DNA of 64,000 bases. Source: Alphaproteobacteria bacterium UBA6411. GTDB taxonomy: Bacteria; Pseudomonadota; Alphaproteobacteria; CAAGCB01; CAG-977. The notes beneath the pieces are model-generated. The model did no database searches and was not told the origin of the DNA. It saw nothing but the letters and a program-made list of their open reading frames with translations. The position numbers were made by a program, and so were the translations under genes. This document shows, one piece after another, positions 41,301 to 50,296 of the stretch (its first letter is position 1; the number at the start of each line of letters is the position of its first letter). Location: the NCBI GenBank assembly GCA_002438565.1, contig DJPN01000010.1, forward strand, positions 1 through 64,000, read 5' to 3'.

Positions 41301-41552
41301 ATGAAAAAAGCTTTGATTTGTTTAACGGTTTTAGGGCTTGCCGCCTGTTCCGACTATGCGAACTGGGACAAACGCGGCCCCGATGCAACAGGTGCGGAAC
41401 CGCAGAAAAACTTGATGCTGCCGCCCGATTTTTTCCTGCGCGCCCCCGTTGAAAACGCCGCGCCGGCGAACGTTCTTCCGCCCGAACAAACCGTCGAGCC
41501 CAAAGCTGCGGCATCCTCCGACGACACTTCCGCGCCGGAGCTGACGTTTTGA
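41301..41552 (+). CDS. small lipoprotein, BamF/DUF3035-like
   Basis: 83 residues. Lipoprotein signal with lipobox LAAC near residue 16. The mature part contains LMLPPDFFLRAP, the short Pro-rich motif seen in the DUF3035 (BamF) lipoproteins that accompany lspA and M16 peptidases in alphaproteobacteria. It would sit in the outer membrane; BamF is part of the barrel-assembly complex in some species. The remainder is low-complexity Pro/Ala/Ser. Shorter than typical members. Overlaps the peptidase start by four bases. Confidence 0.7.
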   Translation: MKKALICLTVLGLAACSDYANWDKRGPDATGAEPQKNLMLPPDFFLRAPVENAAPANVLPPEQTVEPKAAASSDDTSAPELTF

Positions 41553-42850
41553 TTCGCCTTCTTTGCCTTTGTTTATTGCTGGCTTTGCCCGCCCGCGCGG
41601 AAAACCTGTTCAAAGCGGAAAGCTTCACGCTTGACAACGGCATGAAAGTCATCGCTGTCGAAAATCACCGCGCCCCCGCCGTCACCCATATGGTTTGGTA
41701 CAAAACGGGCAGCATTGACGACCCGCGCGGAAAATCGGGCATTGCACACGTTTTGGAACATTTGATGTTCAAAGGCACGCCCGCCGTTCCCGACGGCGAA
41801 TTTTCCAAAATTGTCGCCCGCAACGGCGGCAACGAAAACGCGTTCACGTCTTACGACTATACGGCGTATTATCAGAACATCGCGCGCGACCGCTTGGAAT
41901 TGGTGATGTTTCTGGAATCCGACCGCATGAAAAACCTGCGCTTTACGCTCAAAGACTTCACCCCCGAATTGGAGGTCGTCAAAGAGGAACGCCTGATGCG
42001 CACGGAAAACAATCCCGCCGCCCTGCTGGCGGAGCGGCGCAATCAGCTGCTGTGGGGGGAACACGCCTATGCCCGCCCCGTTATCGGCTTCAAAAAGGAA
42101 TTGGCAGCGCTGACCGTCAAAGACGCGCGCGATTTCTACCAAGAACACTACGCGCCCGACAACGCGGTGCTGATTGTCGCAGGCGACATTACGGCGGCAG
42201 AGCTGAAGCCCCTTGCCGAAAAATATTACGGCAAGCTGCCCCCCGGCCGCAAAGCGCGGACAAAGCGGATGTTTACGGATTCGCATCCGTTGAAATCGAC
42301 AATCGAAATGACGCATCCGCTGGCGAAAATTCAAACGGTTGCAAGGACTTTCATTGTCCCCTCCTACCTGTCGGAGGGCAAAGAATCCGCCCACGCCTAC
42401 GCCGTTTTGGCAGAGCTTTTGGGCGCAAAGGATTTGGGGATTTTTTACAAACGTCTGGTTGACACCAAAAAAGCCAGCTCCGTTTCCGCGGATTACCGCG
42501 GATTTGCTTTGGACAAAGGCACTTTTTCGATTGTTGCCGCGGTGTCGCCCGATTCGTCCGCCGCCGACGTTGAAAGCGCGCTTGACCGCCCCGTCGACAT
42601 CAGTGAAAAAGCTTTGCGCCAAGCAAAAAAACGCTTGATTGCGGGAATGGAGCATTTGATTGATAATCCCGAAACAACCGCAAACGTTGTCGGTTTGGCG
42701 GAAATTCTGGGGTTGGGAATTGAAGAGCTGGAAAAATTCCCCGAAAAAATCAGCGCCGTTTCTTTGGCCGAGGTCAAAGCGGCGTATAAAAACATGACGG
42801 CGTCAGCCCCCGTCGTCACCACCGTTTTAACGCCCGAGGCAACGCCATGA
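41549..42850 (+). CDS. M16 zinc peptidase, catalytic member
   Basis: 433 residues with a TTG start overlapping the previous stop; the frame has no better start near the signal peptide (LLCLCLLLALPARA). The inverted zinc motif HVLEHLMFKGT is near residue 70, with the downstream Glu in a VKEERLMRTENNP segment near 150. It is a periplasmic pitrilysin-type protease that works with a non-catalytic partner, encoded next. Substrate unknown. Confidence 0.93.
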   Translation: MIRLLCLCLLLALPARAENLFKAESFTLDNGMKVIAVENHRAPAVTHMVWYKTGSIDDPRGKSGIAHVLEHLMFKGTPAVPDGEFSKIVARNGGNENAFTSYDYTAYYQNIARDRLELVMFLESDRMKNLRFTLKDFTPELEVVKEERLMRTENNPAALLAERRNQLLWGEHAYARPVIGFKKELAALTVKDARDFYQEHYAPDNAVLIVAGDITAAELKPLAEKYYGKLPPGRKARTKRMFTDSHPLKSTIEMTHPLAKIQTVARTFIVPSYLSEGKESAHAYAVLAELLGAKDLGIFYKRLVDTKKASSVSADYRGFALDKGTFSIVAAVSPDSSAADVESALDRPVDISEKALRQAKKRLIAGMEHLIDNPETTANVVGLAEILGLGIEELEKFPEKISAVSLAEVKAAYKNMTASAPVVTTVLTPEATP

Positions 42851-44214
42851 AACGCCTGTTTTTCTGCTTCGTTTTGTTTTTCGCGCTGACAAACGGCGCG
42901 GCGGCTCAGCGTATCGAGGTTGTCAAGAAAACGCCCCTCCGTCTGCCCGTTGTCAAGGAAATGCCGTTCAGCGTTCCGCAAGTGCGCGAAGTCACCGCTT
43001 CCAACGGTGTCAAAGCGTGGCTGATAGAGGAAAAATCAACGCCTTTGATTGCGGTTTCCGTCCTGTTCAACGGCGGAGCGGCGTCCGACCCGAAACGGCT
43101 GCAGGGCTTGACCCCGATGGCGGCGGCTTTGCTGGGCGAAGGCGCGGGACGGTACAAATCCGAACAGCTGAACCAGATTTTGGCGGAAAAAGCGATTGAG
43201 CTCGATTTTTCCAGCGGAGCCGACTACATTTCCGCCGATTTGACGACTTTACGCCAAAACCGGGGCGAAGCTTTCGATTTCCTGCGGTTGGCGCTGACCA
43301 AACCGCGCTTCGACAAAAGGGCTTTGAAACAGGCTCGGGAACGGCTCCTTGCCGCTGTCAAAGCCCGCAAAGGCAACCCGAACAACGCCGCTTACGAACG
43401 GTTTTTGAAACTGGTGTTCAAAAACCACCCCTACAGCCGCATCATGCCCTCCGCAGACGGCGTGAAAGCGGTCACGCGTTCAAGCTTGAAACGCCTTGTC
43501 CGCCGCCGTTTTTCCCGCGACAATATGGTCGTCGGCGTGGCGGGCAACATTTCCGAATCCGAATTGAAAACGTTATTGGAAAAAACGTTTTCCGATTTGC
43601 CCGAAAAGGCGGTTTTGCCCGACATTCCCGACTTTACGCCCGACTTAACCGCGCGCACCGACGTTTTGACCATGGACGCCCCGCAAAGCGCGGCGGTGTT
43701 CGGGCATGCGGGCATTCCCCGCAGCGACCCCGACTATTACGCCGCTTTGCTGGTCGATTATTCGTTCGGCGGGGGCGGCTTCGCATCCCGTCTGTTCGAC
43801 AAAGTGCGGGAAAAGAACGGCTTGGCGTACAATGTTTCGACCTTTATGCTGCCCTTGAAACATTCGCCGATGTATATCGGAACACTGGCGTCCGACAACG
43901 CGAAAATCGCGGGCGCAATCGACATCGTCAAAGCCGAATGGGCAAAAATGGCTCAATCGGGACAAACCGTCAAAGAGTTGAAAGACGCGAAAACCTATTT
44001 GACGGGGTCGTTTCCGCTGTCGTTCACATCGTCTGCGGGGCTGGCTTCGTTTTTGGCGGCTTTGCAGTACAATGGAGAGGGAATCGACTATCTGCAAAAC
44101 AGAAACGCGCTGATGAACGCCGTTTCGCTGTCCGACGCGCGCCGAGTCGCCGCCCGTTTGCTTGCCCCCGAAAGTTTGTTCTTTGTTGTTGTGGGAAAAC
44201 CTGCTAATCTTTAA
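42847..44214 (+). CDS. M16 peptidase-like protein, non-catalytic partner
   Basis: 455 residues with a signal peptide (KRLFFCFVLFFALTNGAAA). Same fold as the upstream gene, but the zinc motif is lost: the matching region reads LTPMAAALLGEGAGRY near 85. The YSFGGGGFASRLFDKVREKNGLAY segment near 300 is typical of M16 C-terminal domains (shown in parts: FGGGGFASRLF, VREKNGLAYN). Paired active and inactive subunits are the normal alphaproteobacterial arrangement. Confidence 0.92.
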   Translation: MKRLFFCFVLFFALTNGAAAQRIEVVKKTPLRLPVVKEMPFSVPQVREVTASNGVKAWLIEEKSTPLIAVSVLFNGGAASDPKRLQGLTPMAAALLGEGAGRYKSEQLNQILAEKAIELDFSSGADYISADLTTLRQNRGEAFDFLRLALTKPRFDKRALKQARERLLAAVKARKGNPNNAAYERFLKLVFKNHPYSRIMPSADGVKAVTRSSLKRLVRRRFSRDNMVVGVAGNISESELKTLLEKTFSDLPEKAVLPDIPDFTPDLTARTDVLTMDAPQSAAVFGHAGIPRSDPDYYAALLVDYSFGGGGFASRLFDKVREKNGLAYNVSTFMLPLKHSPMYIGTLASDNAKIAGAIDIVKAEWAKMAQSGQTVKELKDAKTYLTGSFPLSFTSSAGLASFLAALQYNGEGIDYLQNRNALMNAVSLSDARRVAARLLAPESLFFVVVGKPANL

Positions 44215-44241
44215 GCACTTTTATTTTTAGGAGAAGTATCT

Positions 44242-45891
44242 ATGTCTTTGACCGATTTGAACGCTTGGAAAAAACTGGAAAAGAATTATACGGAAATGCG
44301 CGGTGTGCAAATGCGCGACATGTTCGCCGCCGACCCGAAACGCTTTGACGAATTTTCCGTTTCTCTGAACGATTTGCTGTTGGATTATTCCAAAAACCGC
44401 ATCGACGCCGACACGATGAAAAACTTGATTGAGCTGGCGAAAGAAGCCGGTGTCGAACAAATGCGCGACAAAATGTTTTCGGGTGAAAAAATCAACATCA
44501 CCGAAAACCGCGCCGTTCTGCACACCGCTTTGCGCAACCGCTCGAACCGTCCCGTTTTTGTGGACGGCAAGGACGTCATGCCCCAAATCAAAGCCGTTTT
44601 GGAAAAAATGAAAACGTTTTCCGATGCGGTTCGTTCGGGCGAATGGAAAGGCGAAACGGGCAAAGCGATTACCGACGTCGTGAACATCGGCATCGGCGGT
44701 TCGGACTTGGGTCCCGTCATGGTCGTTGAAGCGCTGAAACACTATCAGCAAAAAGGATTGAACGTCCGTTTCGTGTCTAACGTCGACGGCACGCACATGG
44801 TTGAAACGCTGAAAAATCTGAACCCCGAAACAACGCTGTTCATCGTCGCGTCCAAAACCTTTACGACGCAGGAAACGCTGACGAACGCCCACACGGCGCG
44901 CGATTGGCTGGTCGGCGCTTTGGGCGAAGCCGCCGTTGCGAAACATTTCGTCGCGTTGTCCACCAACACCGCCGAAGTCGAAAAGTTCGGCATCGACCCC
45001 GCGAACATGTTTGAATTCTGGGACTGGGTCGGCGGCCGCTATTCCCTGTGGTCGGCCATCGGTCTGTCGATTGCGATTTCCGTCGGATTTGAAAACTTTG
45101 TCGAACTGCTGACGGGCGGCTATGAAATGGACGAGCATTTCCGCACCGCGCCTTTGCACAAAAACATTCCCGTCATTCTGGGCGTTTTGGGCGTGTGGTA
45201 CTGCAACTTCTTCAATTCCGAAGCTTACGCCGTCCTGCCTTATGACCAGTATTTGCACCGCCTGCCCGCCTATTTGCAGCAGGCCGACATGGAATCGAAC
45301 GGCAAAGGCGTCACCCGCGACGGCAAGCCCGTTTCCTACACCACGGGACCGATTTTGTTCGGCGAACCGGGGACGAACGGTCAACATTCGTTCTATCAGC
45401 TGATTCATCAGGGAACGCACTTGATTCCGTGCGATTTCATCATTCCCGCGATTTCGCTGAACGAAACGGGCGACCACCACCCGATTTTGCTGTCGAACGT
45501 CTTTGCACAGGCCGAAGCGCTGATGAAAGGCAAAACCGCCGCCGAAGTCCGCGCCGAATTCGAAGCGCAGGGCGTTGACGAGGAAAAAATCCAAAAACTG
45601 CTGCAGCACAAAATCTTTTCGGGCAACCGTCCGTCGAACATGGTGCTGGTCGAAAAAATCGACCCGCGCACGCTGGGCAGACTGATTGCGATGTACGAAC
45701 ACAAAATCTTTGTCCAAGGCGTGATTTGGAACGTCAACAGCTACGACCAATGGGGCGTCGAACTGGGCAAACAGCTGGCGAAAAAGATTTTGCCCGAAAT
45801 CAAGAGCGCGTCGCAAATCACGACGCACGATTGTTCGACCAACGGCTTGATTAACGCCGCCCGCGCGTATCGCGCAGGACTGAAGAAGTAA
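44242..45891 (+). CDS. pgi: glucose-6-phosphate isomerase
   Basis: 549 residues, full length. Signatures: VNIGIGGSDLGPVM near 150, ASKTFTTQETLTN near 207, the DWVGGRYSLWSAIGLS segment near 262, GTHLIPCDFI near 393 with the catalytic His region, and YDQWGVELGKQLAKKI near 503. It interconverts glucose-6-P and fructose-6-P. Ribosome site AGGAGAAG. Confidence 0.98.
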   Translation: MSLTDLNAWKKLEKNYTEMRGVQMRDMFAADPKRFDEFSVSLNDLLLDYSKNRIDADTMKNLIELAKEAGVEQMRDKMFSGEKINITENRAVLHTALRNRSNRPVFVDGKDVMPQIKAVLEKMKTFSDAVRSGEWKGETGKAITDVVNIGIGGSDLGPVMVVEALKHYQQKGLNVRFVSNVDGTHMVETLKNLNPETTLFIVASKTFTTQETLTNAHTARDWLVGALGEAAVAKHFVALSTNTAEVEKFGIDPANMFEFWDWVGGRYSLWSAIGLSIAISVGFENFVELLTGGYEMDEHFRTAPLHKNIPVILGVLGVWYCNFFNSEAYAVLPYDQYLHRLPAYLQQADMESNGKGVTRDGKPVSYTTGPILFGEPGTNGQHSFYQLIHQGTHLIPCDFIIPAISLNETGDHHPILLSNVFAQAEALMKGKTAAEVRAEFEAQGVDEEKIQKLLQHKIFSGNRPSNMVLVEKIDPRTLGRLIAMYEHKIFVQGVIWNVNSYDQWGVELGKQLAKKILPEIKSASQITTHDCSTNGLINAARAYRAGLKK

Positions 45892-45894
45892 ACA

Positions 45895-47718
45895 ATGGGC
45901 TTGCGTCTTTTACCGCCGTCGCTGATTAACCGCATCGCCGCGGGCGAAGTGCTGGAGCGTCCCGCTTCGGCGGTAAAAGAGCTGGTCGAAAATTCACTGG
46001 ACGCGGGCGCGGACAAAATCGACGTCATCTTGACGGACGGGGGCAAGGAATCGCTGATTGTCATCGACAACGGCAAAGGCATGACGCCCGACGAACTGTC
46101 TTTGGCGGTTGAACGCCACGCCACGTCCAAACTGCCGACGGACGATTTGTTCCACCTTGATTTTCTGGGATTCCGCGGGGAAGCTTTGCCGTCCGTCGGG
46201 TCGGTCGCGCGCATGACGATAACGTCGCGCCCCGCGGGTTCCGAATCGGCGTGGAGTCTGTCCGTCAACGGCGGCGAAAAGGGCGAACCCGAACCGTCGT
46301 CCGCGGGCTTCGGCACGCGGATAGAGGTGCGGGATATGTTTTACGCCGTCCCCGCCCGATTGAAATTTTTAAAGTCTGCGGCGACGGAAATTTCCGCCGT
46401 CAAGGATATTCTGGACAGGCTGGCTTTGGCGTATCCCGCCGTGTCTTTCACCCTGTCGGACGAAAAGAAAAAGCGTCTGGACTATCCCGCCTGTTCGGAT
46501 ACTTTATCCCGCATCGCGCAGGTGGTCGGCGCGGATTTCACCGACAACGCCGCCCCCGTCACGGCCGAACGCAACGGCGTTTCGCTGTCGGGGTATGTCA
46601 GCCTGCCGACCTTGAACAAAGCGACGGCCGGCGATCAGTATTTCTTTGTGAACGGCCGCCCCGTGCGCGACAAAGTGCTGTTGGGCGCAATCAAGGGCGC
46701 ATACCGCGCTTTGCTGCCGTCCGACCGTTTCCCCGTTTTGGTGCTGTATGTCACCCTGCCGCCCGAAGACGTCGATATGAACGTCCACCCGACCAAAGCC
46801 GAAGTGCGTTTCCGCAACGCGCAGGACGTCCGCGGCATCATCGTCGCCGCCGTGCGCCAAGCGTTGACCCTGACGGGCTGTCAAACATCGCACACTTTGG
46901 CGGATGAAGCTCTGTCCGTCGCCGAAACGGCCATTAGCTTTGCGCCGTCCCCCGCGCCGTCGCGGCCAAAGCCCTTACCGTATCCAAAAGCGACATTTTC
47001 CGCCTCGAAACAGCCGAGCTTTGCCCAAAAACAAAACCTGTTCCGCGCGAACGAAACCTATTCCGCACCGACGCCGCGCGCGTTTGAAACCGTTGAAGAA
47101 CCCGCGCCCGCCGCCGAAGAAACCGCAGATGATTTTCCGCCTTTGGGATTGGCAAAAGCGCAGCTGCACGAAACCTACATCGTTGCGCAGACCGAAGACG
47201 GCATTGTCATTGTCGACCAACACGCCGCGCACGAACGGCTGACCTATGAAAAAATGTCCCGTGCTTTGAACGAGGGCGACGCCCCCGCGCAATACCTGCT
47301 GCTGCCCGAAGTCGTCGAAATCGGCGAAGCGAAAGCGGCGGCCTTGGCGGAATGTGCGGACGAACTGAAAAAAACGGGATTGCTGTTTGAACCGTTCGGC
47401 GACGGCACGGTTTTGGTGCGCGCGACGCCCGCGATTTTGGGCGAAGTCAACGCCAAAACGCTGATGACTGACCTTGCCGACACGTTGGCGGAAAACCCGC
47501 AGCTGACCAGTTTGCAGGAACGGCTGAAAGCTGTCGTCGCCCGCATGGCTTGCCACGGGTCGGTGCGCGCGGGGCGCAAGCTGGATATTTCCGAAATGAA
47601 TACCCTGCTGCGCCAAATGGAAGCCGAACCGTTCGCGGGGCAATGCATCCACGGCCGCCCGACCTACATCGAATTGAAACTGAAAGACATCGAACGCCTG
47701 TTCGGACGCCGCGACTAA
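45895..47718 (+). CDS. mutL: DNA mismatch repair protein MutL
   Basis: 607 residues, starting three bases after pgi. GHKL ATPase: IAAGEVLERPASAVKELVENSLDAG (motif inside residues 13 to 37), DNGKGMTPDEL near 56, GFRGEALPSVGSV near 87, FVNGRPVRDK near 250. A Pro-rich linker follows, then the dimerisation domain (about 415 to 607; LHETYIVAQTEDGIVIVDQHAAHER near 423, in part). It coordinates repair after MutS recognises mismatches, and so would influence the mutability of the homopolymer tracts in this genome. Confidence 0.97.
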   Translation: MGLRLLPPSLINRIAAGEVLERPASAVKELVENSLDAGADKIDVILTDGGKESLIVIDNGKGMTPDELSLAVERHATSKLPTDDLFHLDFLGFRGEALPSVGSVARMTITSRPAGSESAWSLSVNGGEKGEPEPSSAGFGTRIEVRDMFYAVPARLKFLKSAATEISAVKDILDRLALAYPAVSFTLSDEKKKRLDYPACSDTLSRIAQVVGADFTDNAAPVTAERNGVSLSGYVSLPTLNKATAGDQYFFVNGRPVRDKVLLGAIKGAYRALLPSDRFPVLVLYVTLPPEDVDMNVHPTKAEVRFRNAQDVRGIIVAAVRQALTLTGCQTSHTLADEALSVAETAISFAPSPAPSRPKPLPYPKATFSASKQPSFAQKQNLFRANETYSAPTPRAFETVEEPAPAAEETADDFPPLGLAKAQLHETYIVAQTEDGIVIVDQHAAHERLTYEKMSRALNEGDAPAQYLLLPEVVEIGEAKAAALAECADELKKTGLLFEPFGDGTVLVRATPAILGEVNAKTLMTDLADTLAENPQLTSLQERLKAVVARMACHGSVRAGRKLDISEMNTLLRQMEAEPFAGQCIHGRPTYIELKLKDIERLFGRRD

Positions 47719-47722
47719 TCCT

Positions 47723-49528
47723 TTATTTGTCGTCCCCGATGCGCAAAGCGGAAATGAACGCCGACTGCGGAATTTCGACTTTGCCGAACTGGCGCATGCG
47801 TTTTTTGCCCTCTTTTTGCTTTTCAAGCAGCTTGCGTTTGCGGGTGATATCGCCGCCGTAGCATTTCGACGTTACGTCTTTGCGGAACGCGGCGATGTCT
47901 TCGCGCGCGATGATTTTCCCGCCGATAGCGGCTTGAATGGGGATTTTGAACTGGTGACGGGGAATCAAGTCCTTCAGCCGTTCGCAAATCTGCCGCCCAC
48001 GCCGTTCGGATTGAGAACGGTGCGTCAAAAACGACAGCGCGTCCACGACTTCGCCGTTGACCAAAATCGTAACTTTGACCAAATCGCCCGTCTGGTAGCC
48101 CGCGACTTCGTAATCGAAACTGGCGTAGCCGCTGGTCAGCGACTTCAAGCGGTCGTAAAAGTCAAACACGATTTCGTTTAACGGCAACTCGTAAACCAGC
48201 ATCGCGCGGTTACCGACATACGTCAAATCTTTCTGCACGCCGCGCCGTTCGGTGCAAAGCTGGATGACCGAACCTAAATAATTGTCGGGAACAAGGATTG
48301 TCGCCCTAACCCACGGTTCTTCGATGGATGCGATGTTCGTCACATCGGGGAAATCGGCGGGATTGTGCAGTTCGACAATCGAACCGTCCGTCATGTGCAT
48401 TTTGTAGCTGACGCTGGGTGCGGTCGTAATCAAATCCAGATTGAATTCGCGTTCCAAGCGTTCCTCGATGATTTCCATATGCAGCAGCCCAAGGAACCCG
48501 CAGCGGAACCCCTGCCCCAAAGCGGCGGATTTTTCGGGCGAAAAATCAAAGCTCGCATCGTTCAGCTGCAGTTTGCCCAACGCGTCGCGCAGGTTTTCGT
48601 AATAACTGGTGTCCAGCGGAAACATTGAACAGAACACAACGGGGACGCTTGGCTTAAACCCCGGCAAAGGTTCGGCGGCGGGACGGCGGTCGTCTGTAAT
48701 CGTATCGCCGACCTTGGTGTCGCCGACCGTTTTGATGCCCGCGGTGATAAAGCCCAGCTCGCCCGCGGTCAGTTCGGGAACGTCTTTCATTTTCGGCGTG
48801 AAAATGCCGACGCGTTCGACCTCGTAGGTGCTGCCGTGCGCCATCATGCGGATTTTCATGCCTTTTTTCAAAATGCCGTCCTTGATGCGCACCAGAATAA
48901 TCACGCCCAGATACGGGTCGTACCACGAATCGACCAGCATGGCTTTCAGCGGCGCTTCGATGTCGCCCGTCGGCGCAGGCAAATATTTGACGATGCTTTC
49001 CAGCACCTCCGTAATGCCCAGTCCCGTTTTCGCGGACGTTTCGACCGCGTTCGACGTGTCGATGCCGATGACGTCCTCGATTTGCGCCTTGACCTGTTCG
49101 GGGTGCGCGGCGGGCAAATCGACTTTGTTGATGACGGGCACGATTTCATGATTGCAGTCCAAAGCCTTGTACACGTTCGCCAAAGTCTGCGCCTCGACCC
49201 CCTGCGACGCGTCGACGACCAGCAAAGAGCCTTCGCACGCCGCCAAAGAACGGCTGACTTCGTAAGTAAAGTCCACATGCCCCGGAGTATCAATCAGGTT
49301 CAGCTGATAGGTCTGCCCGTCCTGCGCCTTGTAATTCAAGCGAACGGTTTGCGCTTTGATGGTGATGCCGCGTTCGCGTTCCAAATCCATGGAATCCAAG
49401 ACCTGTTCGTGCATTTCGCGCTGGGTCAGCCCGCCGCACGTTTGAATCAGCCTGTCCGCCAAAGTCGATTTGCCGTGGTCAATGTGCGCGACAATCGAAA
49501 AGTTGCGAATATGGGATAAGTCCGTCAT
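47723..49528 (-). CDS. lepA: elongation factor 4 (LepA)
   Basis: 601 residues; start set at the ATG at 49528, since AAGGA is six bases upstream, over an ATG and a TTG just before. GTPase motifs: AHIDHGKSTLADRL near 14, DTPGHVDF near 80, NKVDLP near 134. LepA-specific C-terminal domain near 490 to 601 (RRHGRQICERLK-like SERRGRQICERL, GGKIIAREDIAAFRKDVTSKCYGGD in part). It acts on stalled ribosomes. Convergent with mutL, five-base gap. Confidence 0.98.
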   Translation of the reverse strand: MTDLSHIRNFSIVAHIDHGKSTLADRLIQTCGGLTQREMHEQVLDSMDLERERGITIKAQTVRLNYKAQDGQTYQLNLIDTPGHVDFTYEVSRSLAACEGSLLVVDASQGVEAQTLANVYKALDCNHEIVPVINKVDLPAAHPEQVKAQIEDVIGIDTSNAVETSAKTGLGITEVLESIVKYLPAPTGDIEAPLKAMLVDSWYDPYLGVIILVRIKDGILKKGMKIRMMAHGSTYEVERVGIFTPKMKDVPELTAGELGFITAGIKTVGDTKVGDTITDDRRPAAEPLPGFKPSVPVVFCSMFPLDTSYYENLRDALGKLQLNDASFDFSPEKSAALGQGFRCGFLGLLHMEIIEERLEREFNLDLITTAPSVSYKMHMTDGSIVELHNPADFPDVTNIASIEEPWVRATILVPDNYLGSVIQLCTERRGVQKDLTYVGNRAMLVYELPLNEIVFDFYDRLKSLTSGYASFDYEVAGYQTGDLVKVTILVNGEVVDALSFLTHRSQSERRGRQICERLKDLIPRHQFKIPIQAAIGGKIIAREDIAAFRKDVTSKCYGGDITRKRKLLEKQKEGKKRMRQFGKVEIPQSAFISALRIGDDK

Positions 49529-49678
49529 CATCAATCCTTACATCAAAAATCTTTTGCCCAAGGATATATGAAAAACGGTTGTATTCAAACAATATTTTTT
49601 CTTTTTCCCCTCTTCCATTGTCTAAAAATTTCGTCTATAAAGAAAATATGTCCAAAATTTGTTTCAAGAGGGGGTAAA

Positions 49679-50296
49679 ATGGCGCATTTCTTCAGTTTGT
49701 TTATACCGATGTTCACCATGCTTTTCGTGGTTATGGATCCCATCGGAAATATGCCGCTGTTTCTGGCTTTGACCGCCAGCCCCCGCGAAGGATACCGCGA
49801 ACAGGTCGCCAAACGCGCTTGTTTAATCGGCTTTTTGGTTTTGGTCGTTTTCGCGTTTGTCGGCGAACGGTTTTTGAACGCCATGGGCATTTCCCTGCCC
49901 GCTTTCCGAATCGCGGGCGGAATCATGCTGTTCATCGTCGGTCTGCAAATGGTGTTCGGCGAGGAACACAAGGAAAAATCAACCGAAGAACCCGAAGCCG
50001 GCACAACCGACGTTGCGATTTTCCCCCTTGCCGTGCCGTTGATTGCGGGTCCCGGAACGATTGCGTCGATTATTCTGTTGATGAGCTCGCACAACGGCGA
50101 CATTTCCAGCCAAATGCTGATTATCTTCACGCTCGCCGTCGTTTTGCTGGCAAACTACGGCCTGTTCCGCGCCGCCGCCGTTCTGTCCCGAATCATCGGG
50201 CAAACGATTAACACCGTGATTTCCAAAATCTTCGGCATCGTGCTGGGCGCACTGTCCGCCCAGTTCATCATCGACGGGGTCAAGTCCCTGCTTTGA
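49679..50296 (+). CDS. MarC/UPF0056 family membrane protein
   Basis: 205 residues from the ATG at 49679 (AAGAGGGGG seven bases upstream). About six membrane helices. Family segments: VVMDPIGNMPLFLAL near 17, FRIAGGIMLFIVGLQMVFG near 79, FPLAVPLIAGPGTIASIILL near 117, and IFGIVLGALSAQFIIDGV near 185. Function of the family is not settled. Its 3' end overlaps the convergent RND gene by 17 bases. Confidence 0.93.
   Translation: MAHFFSLFIPMFTMLFVVMDPIGNMPLFLALTASPREGYREQVAKRACLIGFLVLVVFAFVGERFLNAMGISLPAFRIAGGIMLFIVGLQMVFGEEHKEKSTEEPEAGTTDVAIFPLAVPLIAGPGTIASIILLMSSHNGDISSQMLIIFTLAVVLLANYGLFRAAAVLSRIIGQTINTVISKIFGIVLGALSAQFIIDGVKSLL

Noticed and set aside
44227..45828. 533-codon open frame antisense to pgi, and similar long frames opposite murEF (17207-18667, 18758-20230) and the RND pump (50514-52217)
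   Set aside because: All lie opposite well-conserved genes, start without ribosome sites and have low-complexity translations.
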